The notes under the pieces are model-generated. The model did not search any database. It had not been told where the DNA came from and saw nothing but the letters and a program-made list of their open reading frames with translations. Below, piece by piece: positions 1-5,273 of a DNA stretch of 7,001 bases. The stretch's first letter is position 1. Each line of letters starts with the position of its first letter. The position numbers were made by a program, and so were the translations under genes. Origin of the DNA: an uncultured beta proteobacterium. Its GTDB lineage: Bacteria; Pseudomonadota; Gammaproteobacteria; Burkholderiales; Rhodocyclaceae. The stretch is taken from contig CAIZKA010000298.1 in assembly GCA_903933395.1 (NCBI GenBank), forward strand, positions 1 through 7,001, written 5' to 3'.

Positions 1-337
1 CGCGGCTGCGGCTGGCCTCGGCGTAGTCGTTGAGGGCCTTGCGCGTGGCGGCCAGGCCGCTGCGATCATAGGCGTCGAGCCCGGCGCGCACCCAGTCGTC
101 GAATTCGTCGCCGAGGCCGGCCGCCTGCTCCGCCGCCAGCGGGGTAATCAGCCAGCCGAGGGCATGCGAGGTTTGCGCGGCGACGCCGGCCCAATGCAGC
201 ACACGTTCCTGCAGTTCGCGCGGCAGGGCTTCGAGCTGCGCCGCCGGCACGGAAGCCGAACGCTGGCGCAGCGAGAGCAGCAGCAATTCGTCGAGCCGCG
301 CCTCGAGTTCGTGGGCGAAGAGTTTGCGTTCAGACAT
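1..337 (-). CDS. cbbO: CbbO/NorD-type activation protein, N-terminal part (truncated at window edge)
   Basis: The first 112 codons are present and the rest lies beyond the left edge. Translation starts at the ATG whose complement ends at 337 and begins MSERKLFAHELEARLDELLL. It continues as a helical, Leu/Ala/Glu-rich segment containing WVRAGLDAYDR near residues 82-92, which resembles the N-terminal helical region of long CbbO proteins. The start is fixed by an in-frame TAG three codons upstream; there is no strong ribosome binding site. CbbO proteins carry a C-terminal von Willebrand factor A domain (not in this window) and act as substrate adaptor for the CbbQ ATPase in removing inhibitors from RuBisCO; NorD does the equivalent job for nitric oxide reductase. 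The assignment rests mainly on its place directly downstream of cbbQ plus this partial resemblance, so NorD or another QO-clade member remains possible. Confidence 0.72.
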   Translation of the reverse strand, partial: MSERKLFAHELEARLDELLLLSLRQRSASVPAAQLEALPRELQERVLHWAGVAAQTSHALGWLITPLAAEQAAGLGDEFDDWVRAGLDAYDRSGLAATRKALNDYAEASRSR

Positions 338-365
338 TACAGGCTAGCCACCCCTACTCAAGATA

Positions 366-436
366 CCCGTCATTCCGGCGGAAGCCGGAATCCAGAAGAA
401 AGCCACTGGATTCCGGGTCAAGCCCGGAATGACGGG
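366..436. repeat. dRS3-like dispersed inverted repeat, copy 1 (71 bp)
   Basis: The ends form a perfect 13-bp inverted repeat, CCCGTCATTCCGG (366-378) against its complement (424-436). Two nested hairpins lie inside: ATTCCGGC/GCCGGAAT (372-379/384-391) and ATTCCGGG/CCCGGAAT (410-417/423-430). An 11-bp inverted pair CCGGAATCCAG/CTGGATTCCGG (385-395/406-416) joins the two halves. The same layout recurs at 4497-4579, so this is a dispersed family. The core resembles the neisserial dRS3 repeat (ATTCCC-N8-GGGAAT), although here the sixth base of the left arm is G. It fills over half of the 129-nt cbbQ-cbbO gap, where it would be transcribed and fold in the mRNA. Confidence 0.88.
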
Positions 437-466
437 AGGATTCACGAAGTCGTTTTACTTTCCACG

Positions 467-1330
467 TCAAAACACGGCGCGGATGAGGTCATCGAGGGCA
501 TTGCGGGTATCCGGCTCGTCGGCCAGCGGGCGGGCGATGGCGGCGGTGCAGGCGGTGAGCGGGGCCATGCCCCTGGCGATCAGTTGCGCGGCATGCACCA
601 GCAGGCGCGTGCCGGCGCCTTCGTCGAGCCCGGCGCCCTTCAGCTTTCGCGTCAGCGTGCCGAGCTTGACCAGCTTCTGTGCCGTGGCCTCATCGACGCC
701 GCCCTCATGGGCGACGATGCGCGCCTCGACGGCGGCCTCCGGATAGTCGAAGTCGAGCGCGACGAAGCGCTGCCGCGTACTCGGCTTCATTTCCTTCAGC
801 ACGCTCTGATAGCCGGGGTTGTAGGAAATCACCAGCATGAAGTCCGGCGGCGCCTCGAGGTATTCGCCGCGCTTTTCCACCGGCAGCGCGCGCCGCGAAT
901 CGGTCAGCGGGTGGATCACCACCGTCGTGTCCTTGCGCGCCTCGACGATCTCGTCGAGGTAGCAGATCGCGCCGGCGCGCACCGCCGCCGTCAGCGGCCC
1001 GTCCATCCACACGGTTTCGTCGCCGACGATCAGGTAGCGGCCGACCAGGTCGGCGGTGGTCAGGTCGTCATGGCAGGCCACCGTCACCAACGGCCGCTTC
1101 AGGCGCCAGGCCATGTGTTCGACGAAGCGCGTCTTGCCGCAGCCGGTGGGGCCTTTCAGCATCACCGGCAGGCAGCTTTGCGCCGCTGCGGCGAAGACAT
1201 CGAGTTCGTCGCCGAGGGCATGGTAGTAGGGTTCGGTCGCGGGATGCACCAACGGCGTGGCCAATGCGTGAACAGCGGTGGAAACGTCGGCGCGTACGTC
1301 GGACCGGCCGGAGGACTTGGGAGCGTTCAT
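467..1330 (-). CDS. cbbQ: CbbQ/NorQ family MoxR-type AAA+ ATPase
   Basis: The 287-residue product is a cytoplasmic AAA+ ATPase that forms hexamers and, with CbbO, remodels an inhibited metalloenzyme (RuBisCO for CbbQ, nitric oxide reductase for NorQ). The family signature EPYY is at 33-36, Walker A GPTGCGKT at 60-67, and the CbbQ/NorQ hallmark ACHDDL at 85-90. Walker B ICYLDE is at 122-127, EARKDTTVVIHPLTD follows at 130-144, the sensor-1 region SYNPGYQS is at 169-176, and the arginine-bearing KPSTRQRF is at 182-189. The part before EPYY is about 20 residues longer than in typical members. The ATG at 1330 is preceded by AGGTG, which overlaps the bepA stop codon, and only 8 nt separate the genes, so translation with bepA is likely. 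The choice of CbbQ over NorQ is by overall resemblance only. Confidence 0.88.
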   Translation of the reverse strand: MNAPKSSGRSDVRADVSTAVHALATPLVHPATEPYYHALGDELDVFAAAAQSCLPVMLKGPTGCGKTRFVEHMAWRLKRPLVTVACHDDLTTADLVGRYLIVGDETVWMDGPLTAAVRAGAICYLDEIVEARKDTTVVIHPLTDSRRALPVEKRGEYLEAPPDFMLVISYNPGYQSVLKEMKPSTRQRFVALDFDYPEAAVEARIVAHEGGVDEATAQKLVKLGTLTRKLKGAGLDEGAGTRLLVHAAQLIARGMAPLTACTAAIARPLADEPDTRNALDDLIRAVF

Positions 1331-1338
1331 TCGGACAC

Positions 1339-2802
1339 CTATTTCAGCTTGGGCAGCTTGGACTCGTCGACAATGCGTTTCTTGATTTCGCGCAATCGCG
1401 AATCGACTTGCGAATACTCGTAGAAATTGCCGTCGGCGGACTTTTGCGCAAGCTCGAGCTGTACCACCGCCTCCGGCAATTGCCCGAGCAGGGCGTAGGC
1501 TTCGGCCTGGGCGCGGTGCTGCTGCAGGCGCCTGCCGAGCATGGCGTAGGTCTTCGCCTCGAGGAAATGCATCTTCGGGTCGGACGGGTAGCTCAGCAGG
1601 TCGTCTTCGGCAAACTTGATCGCCTCATCCGGCACGCGGGCTTCCAACAGGGATTCCACCAGGCCGTAGGCGATGGCGCGTTCCTGCGGAAAGCGCTTCT
1701 GCGCGCCCTGCAAGAGAGTTGCCGCGCCCGCCGCATCGCCCAACTTGAGGCGCACCCGGGCGTCCAGGGTCTCGATCATGGACGACACCGCCTTCAGGTG
1801 CCGCAACTGCCTGACCTCCTTCTCCGCCGCGGCAAGCCTGCCGTCACGCAAAAGCGCGAGCGCCAGGCCGTAGCGGGTCGCGGTTTCGCCGCCGGCAAAA
1901 TTGCGGTCCAGGAGCCGCGCTTCGAACTCCGTCACCGCATCGCGCGGCGAACCCTCCTGCGCCCGCAGCTTGGCGCGCACCAGCTGGAACTCGAGGGAAT
2001 CGGGCACCTGTTTATAGGGCCGCCCCTGTATCCGGTTGCCCATGTCGGCGAGACGTTCCGTGGTCAGGGGGTGGGTCCGCAGATAGCCGGGAGCGCTGTT
2101 CTTGGTCTCGTACAGGCGACTGTATTTCTGCAGGCGTTCGAAGAAGGCACTCATGTCGCGAATGTCGAATTCGGAGCGCTCCAGCAATTCCAGTCCGATG
2201 CGATCCGCCTCGCGCTCGAAATCGCGCGAATAGTTGAGCTGGTTCTGTATCGCGGCACCCTGGCCGACCATGGCGGCGCCCATGGCCAGGTCGGGACTGC
2301 TGCGCGCTGCAAGGATCGCGATGGCGAGCCCCACCAGGCTGGTGATCTGGCCCTGCCCCGCCTTGTTGATGAGGCGCGCCAGGTGGCGCTGGGTGACGTG
2401 GGAAATTTCGTGCGCCAGCACCGAGGCAAGTTCCGATTCCGATGCGGCGGTCATGATCAGCCCGGTATGGACACCGATGAATCCGCCGGGCATGGCGAAG
2501 GCATTCAGCGTCGGGTCGCGCAGTACGAAAAATTCGAACACCTGGCGCGAATCCTGGCTCTGCGCCGCAAGCCGGTTGCCCAGCCGGTTGAGGTAACTAA
2601 TGACTTCGGGGTCATCGAGGTAGACAGGATCGGCACGGATTTCGAGCATGATCGATTCACCGATGCGACGTTCCATCGCCGGCGAGAAATCGGTTTGGGC
2701 CGCCTCGCCGAGATCGGGCAGGCCCTGCGCCACCGACAGAGGGGATGCGGTCACAACGCCGAGCACAAGGATCAGGGCCCGGCTGAGCGGATTCAGTTTC
2801 AT
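1339..2802 (-). CDS. bepA: BepA (YfgC)-like periplasmic M48 metalloprotease with TPR repeats
   Basis: The 487-residue product equals the length of E. coli BepA, a zinc protease and chaperone that helps LptD assemble at the BAM complex and degrades stalled outer membrane proteins. Residues 1-25 form a Sec signal peptide (MKLNPLSRALILVLGVV core, cleavage probably after SVA). The M48 zinc site is HEISH at 131-135, with the third ligand E198 in FEREAD. AMPGG (103-107) is the conserved loop before the catalytic helix. H244 in RTHPLTTER matches the regulatory histidine of E. coli BepA (H246). Residues 265-480 are helical TPR-type repeats. The frame stays open upstream, and another ATG at 2853 with GGTGG four bases before it would add 17 residues; the shorter start is preferred on length and signal peptide shape. 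Divergent from moaC, 49 nt apart. Confidence 0.92.
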   Translation of the reverse strand: MKLNPLSRALILVLGVVTASPLSVAQGLPDLGEAAQTDFSPAMERRIGESIMLEIRADPVYLDDPEVISYLNRLGNRLAAQSQDSRQVFEFFVLRDPTLNAFAMPGGFIGVHTGLIMTAASESELASVLAHEISHVTQRHLARLINKAGQGQITSLVGLAIAILAARSSPDLAMGAAMVGQGAAIQNQLNYSRDFEREADRIGLELLERSEFDIRDMSAFFERLQKYSRLYETKNSAPGYLRTHPLTTERLADMGNRIQGRPYKQVPDSLEFQLVRAKLRAQEGSPRDAVTEFEARLLDRNFAGGETATRYGLALALLRDGRLAAAEKEVRQLRHLKAVSSMIETLDARVRLKLGDAAGAATLLQGAQKRFPQERAIAYGLVESLLEARVPDEAIKFAEDDLLSYPSDPKMHFLEAKTYAMLGRRLQQHRAQAEAYALLGQLPEAVVQLELAQKSADGNFYEYSQVDSRLREIKKRIVDESKLPKLK

Positions 2803-2803
2803 C

Positions 2804-2818
2804 CCGCTATGATAGCGG
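2804..2818. promoter_or_regulatory. 15-bp palindrome abutting the bepA start
   Basis: CCGCTAT-G-ATAGCGG is a perfect inverted repeat with 7-bp arms in the 49-nt gap between the divergent bepA and moaC starts, one base upstream of the preferred bepA ATG. It could be an operator for a dimeric regulator. In bepA mRNA it could also form a CCGCT/AGCGG hairpin blocking initiation. No clear sigma-70 promoter pair could be placed in either direction in this gap. Its function is unknown. Confidence 0.4.
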
Positions 2819-2851
2819 CTTGACCAAATACGAGTTGTCACAAGGTATTTC

Positions 2852-3373
2852 ATGAATCCACCGCGCAAATCCGCAGCAGTGCCTTCAGCCGGACCGCTGA
2901 CCCATTTCGACGCTGCCGGCCAGGCGCACATGGTCGACGTCGGCGCCAAGGTCGAAACCGCCCGCGTGGCGAGGGCGCAGGGCCATATCCGCATGGCGCC
3001 CGCCACCTTCGCCCTGATCAAGAGCGGCTCGGCAAAGAAAGGCGACGTGCTGGGCATCGCGCGCATCGCCGCGATCCAGGGCGCCAAGCGCACCTCCGAC
3101 CTGATCCCGCTGTGCCATCCGCTGGCGCTGACCCGCATCGCCGCCGAATTCATGCTCGACGCGCGGCGCCACCGCGTGACGCTGGAGGTGACTGCGGAAA
3201 CCGTAGGCCGCACCGGCGTCGAAATGGAGGCGCTGACCGCCGTGTCTGCGGGCCTGCTGACCATCTACGACATGTGCAAGGCCGCCGACCGCGGCATCAT
3301 CATCGAAGACATCCGCCTGCTGGAAAAGCAGGGCGGCAAGTCGGGGCACTGGAAGGCCGATGACGACAAGTAA
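2852..3373 (+). CDS. moaC: MoaC, cyclic pyranopterin monophosphate synthase
   Basis: The 173-residue cytoplasmic enzyme converts the MoaA product (3',8-cyclo-GTP) to cyclic pyranopterin monophosphate, an early step of molybdenum cofactor synthesis. Family blocks are LTHFDAAGQAHMVDVGAK (16-33), GAKRTSDLIPLCHPL (77-91), VEMEALTAVS (123-132) and YDMCKA (139-144), with the closing RLLEKQGGKSG. The catalytic residues K63, H89, E124, E126, D140 and K143 all sit 12 positions beyond their E. coli MoaC equivalents (K51, H77, E112, E114, D128, K131), matching a 12-residue longer N-terminus. The ATG at 2852 has AAGG six bases upstream. The gene's last 14 nt overlap the heme A synthase gene. No other moa or moe gene is in the window. 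The cofactor serves enzymes such as nitrate reductase and formate dehydrogenase. Confidence 0.97.
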   Translation: MNPPRKSAAVPSAGPLTHFDAAGQAHMVDVGAKVETARVARAQGHIRMAPATFALIKSGSAKKGDVLGIARIAAIQGAKRTSDLIPLCHPLALTRIAAEFMLDARRHRVTLEVTAETVGRTGVEMEALTAVSAGLLTIYDMCKAADRGIIIEDIRLLEKQGGKSGHWKADDDK

Positions 3374-4388
3374 CCGACAACGCGCCATGGCGTGGTGGCT
3401 GTTCGCCTGCTGCGCCATGGTTTTTCTGACCATGGTTGTCGGCGGCGTGACGCGCCTGACACACTCGGGGCTTTCCATCGTCGAATGGAAGCCGCTGGTC
3501 GGCGCCCTGCCGCCGCTGTCCCACGCCGACTGGCTCGAACTCTTCGCCAAATACCAGCAGACGCCCGAGTTCCAGAAGGTGAACCACGACATGACGCTCG
3601 ACGGTTTCCAGTTCATCTTCTGGTGGGAGTGGGCGCACCGCCTGTTGGGCCGCACGATCGGCGTGGTGTTCTTCATCCCCTACGTCTGGTTCCTGTTGCG
3701 CGGCCGGCTGCGCGGCGCGCTGGCGGCGAAGGTGTTCGGCTTCTTCATCCTCGGCGGCCTGCAGGGCGCGATGGGCTGGTACATGGTGAAGAGCGGTCTC
3801 GTGGACGATCCGCGCGTTTCCCAATACCGGCTGGCGGCCCACCTCGGGCTGGCCTTCCTGCTCTTCGGCCTGATGTTCTGGACCGGCCTGGGCATGCTGC
3901 AACCGCGGAATGACAACGGCGCCGTATCGCCGGCGCCGACTCTCACCATGCGCCTCGGCAACTGGCTGGTGCCGCTGGTCTTCGTCATGGTGCTCTCGGG
4001 CGCGCTGGTGGCCGGCATCCGCGCCGGCCTGGCCTACAACACCTTCCCGCTGATGAACGGGCACTTCCTGCCGCCGGAAAGCTTCGTGGTCGACCCCTGG
4101 TGGCTGAACTTCTTCACCAACATGGCGACCGTGCAGTTCGACCACCGCCTGATCGCCTGGGCGCTGATGGGCCTGATCCCCTGGTATTCCTGGCGCATCT
4201 GGAACGAGACGCCGGCGGCACGCACGCCGGCCGTGGTACTGACGCTGTGGCTGGCCGTGCAAGTGACGCTGGGCATTGCGACGCTGCTGCTGCAGGTGCC
4301 GGTGACGCTGGGCGCCGCGCACCAGGCCGGGGCGATGGTGCTGTTCGGACTGCTGCTTTGGGCGAATCACGCCATCCGCCGGGCGTGA
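3360..4388 (+). CDS. ctaA: Heme A synthase, COX15/CtaA family
   Basis: The 342-residue inner membrane protein oxidises the C8 methyl of heme O to give heme A, the cofactor of aa3-type cytochrome c oxidase. Eight hydrophobic segments are visible (about 11-30, 98-113, 122-142, 158-178, 203-223, 262-282, 291-312, 321-338). The four expected heme-ligand histidines are H93 (EWAHRLLGR), H161 (AAHLGLAF), H262 (FDHRLIAW) and H321 (GAAHQAG). GGVTRLTHSGLSIVEWKP at 28-45 is typical of the COX15 branch. The only cysteines are C17 and C18 in the first segment, so the loop cysteine pair of the Bacillus type is absent. The ATG at 3360 lies inside the moaC end and follows GGAAGG by three bases; M10 at 3387 is an in-frame alternative without a binding site. 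No cox or ctaB genes flank it, which is unusual. Translational coupling to moaC is likely. Confidence 0.95.
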   Translation: MTTSNRQRAMAWWLFACCAMVFLTMVVGGVTRLTHSGLSIVEWKPLVGALPPLSHADWLELFAKYQQTPEFQKVNHDMTLDGFQFIFWWEWAHRLLGRTIGVVFFIPYVWFLLRGRLRGALAAKVFGFFILGGLQGAMGWYMVKSGLVDDPRVSQYRLAAHLGLAFLLFGLMFWTGLGMLQPRNDNGAVSPAPTLTMRLGNWLVPLVFVMVLSGALVAGIRAGLAYNTFPLMNGHFLPPESFVVDPWWLNFFTNMATVQFDHRLIAWALMGLIPWYSWRIWNETPAARTPAVVLTLWLAVQVTLGIATLLLQVPVTLGAAHQAGAMVLFGLLLWANHAIRRA

Positions 4389-4402
4389 TTTATTCTGCTT
4401 TT

Positions 4403-4672
4403 CGGAATTGGTGATTGGAATCCAGCATCGCAGCAGCATTGCATTGCGGTGTGACCCGAGCTAGAAACTCTCGATGACTCAGTTGTGCCCGCTGCCGTCA
4501 TTCCCGCGAACGCGGGAATCCAGCGGCGTTTGTGCAAGGTCACTGGATTCCGGGTTCCGCTTCGCGGCCCCGGAATGACCGCTTCTGGCCGAACTGCGAC
4601 CTCGAGTTTCATCAATGTCCAACAGCCAATGGAATTGCGCACTGCGCGCCAGATCGTCAATCACCAACTCCG
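4403..4672. repeat. Imperfect 15-bp inverted repeats bracketing the ctaA-greB gap
   Basis: CGGAATTGGTGATTG (4403-4417) and CAATCACCAACTCCG (4658-4672) match as inverted repeats at 14 of 15 positions, 240 nt apart. They enclose dRS3-like copy 2 and fill most of the 293-nt gap (4389-4681) between the convergent ctaA and greB genes. Flanking bases show no target duplication and no transposase frame lies between them. They may be remnants of a small mobile element, or chance. The rest of the gap has a weak hairpin (4426-4432/4445-4451) and no clear gene or U-tract terminator. Confidence 0.4.
4497..4579. repeat. dRS3-like dispersed inverted repeat, copy 2 (83 bp)
   Basis: The element is bounded by GTCATTCC (4497-4504) and GGAATGAC (4572-4579). 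The first hairpin, ATTCCCGCG-AA-CGCGGGAAT (4500-4519), fits the neisserial dRS3 pattern ATTCCC-N8-GGGAAT exactly. The second is ATTCCGGG/CCCGGAAT (4547-4554/4569-4576), with a CCGC/GCGG inner stem. GGAATCCAG (4515-4523) and CTGGATTCC (4543-4551) form the joining inverted pair. Copy 1 at 366-436 shares the ends, the joining pair and the string CACTGGATTCCGGGT minus its first base context; its centre differs in sequence and length. Lying between convergent genes, the hairpins could act as a two-way terminator, although there is no T-run. Confidence 0.88.
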
Positions 4673-4681
4673 GATAGCCAT

Positions 4682-5227
4682 TTATTCGTAGCGGACTTCG
4701 ATTACATCCAGTTCACGCAAGCCCCCCGGGCTGTCGAAACGCACCGTGTCGCCCTCGCGGGCCTTCAGCAGTGCGCGCGCCAGCGGCGAGATCCAGCTGA
4801 TGCGGCCTTCCATGGCGTTGGCCTCGTCGATGCCGACGATCTGGTAGGTGGCCTCGATGCCGCCGGCATCGCAGACGGTGACGGTCGCGGCGAAGAATAC
4901 CTGGTCGCAATTGCGCTGGGCGGCCGGATCGACGATCACCGCCGTGTCCAGGCGCTTGCTAAGGAAGCGGATGCGGCGGTCGATTTCGCGCAGGCGCTTC
5001 TTGCCGTAGATGTAGTCGCCGTTTTCCGAGCGGTCGCCGTTGCCGGCCGCCCACGACACCACCTGCACGATGGCCGGGCGCTCGACCTTGACCAGGTGCT
5101 CGAATTCGGCGCGGATCTGCGCATGGCCGCGCACCGTCATGTAATTTTTGGTACCTGAGGGCAACTGCGCTTCGGGCACATCGTCCTCGGCGTCGTCCTC
5201 GGATTCCTTGACAAAAGCCTTGTTCAT
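4682..5227 (-). CDS. greB: GreB, transcript cleavage factor
   Basis: The 181-residue product rescues backtracked RNA polymerase: its coiled coil enters the secondary channel and stimulates cleavage of the RNA 3' end. MNKAFVKESEDD is the usual start of proteobacterial GreB and sets the start at 5227. An open frame continues upstream to a GTG at 5281 (18 more residues), but without family support. Residues 29-97 form the coiled coil, with VSWAAGNGDRSENGDYIYGK at 57-76. D65 and E68 are the tip acidic residues that hold the catalytic Mg2+. DYIYGKKRLREIDRRIRFL is more GreB-like than GreA-like. Residues 100-181 are the FKBP-like domain that docks on the polymerase, ending ISPLARALL...VIEVRYE. It is about 20 residues longer than E. 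coli GreB because of the acidic N-terminal leader (10-23). It is divergent from the MFS gene (46 nt apart). No strong binding site precedes the start. Confidence 0.95.
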   Translation of the reverse strand: MNKAFVKESEDDAEDDVPEAQLPSGTKNYMTVRGHAQIRAEFEHLVKVERPAIVQVVSWAAGNGDRSENGDYIYGKKRLREIDRRIRFLSKRLDTAVIVDPAAQRNCDQVFFAATVTVCDAGGIEATYQIVGIDEANAMEGRISWISPLARALLKAREGDTVRFDSPGGLRELDVIEVRYE

Positions 5228-5237
5228 TTCATGGAAT
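5208..5237 (+). promoter_or_regulatory. Possible sigma-70 promoter for the MFS gene
   Basis: A perfect -35 hexamer, TTGACA (5208-5213), is followed after 18 nt by TGGAAT (5232-5237; 4 of 6 matches to TATAAT), about 36 nt before the MFS start. It overlaps the first codons of greB on the other strand, so the match could be coincidental coding sequence. Confidence 0.3.
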
Positions 5238-5273
5238 TCGTAAGCGGCCTGAGATGTTAGCATCCTGCCGATA

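Noticed and set aside
164..1423. Long open frame on the plus strand opposite cbbQ and cbbO
   Set aside because: It is antisense to strongly recognised cbbQ, is rich in Arg, His, Gly and Gln as expected of a GC-rich shadow, and crosses a dispersed repeat; no domain is visible.
3300..4439. 379-codon minus-strand frame opposite ctaA
   Set aside because: Repetitive Gln/His/Arg-rich translation with no domain, lying entirely opposite a heme A synthase gene with all four ligand histidines.
4497..4579. Repeat copies as part of a CRISPR array
   Set aside because: The copies are single, 4.1 kb apart, differ internally, and have no regular spacers or cas genes.
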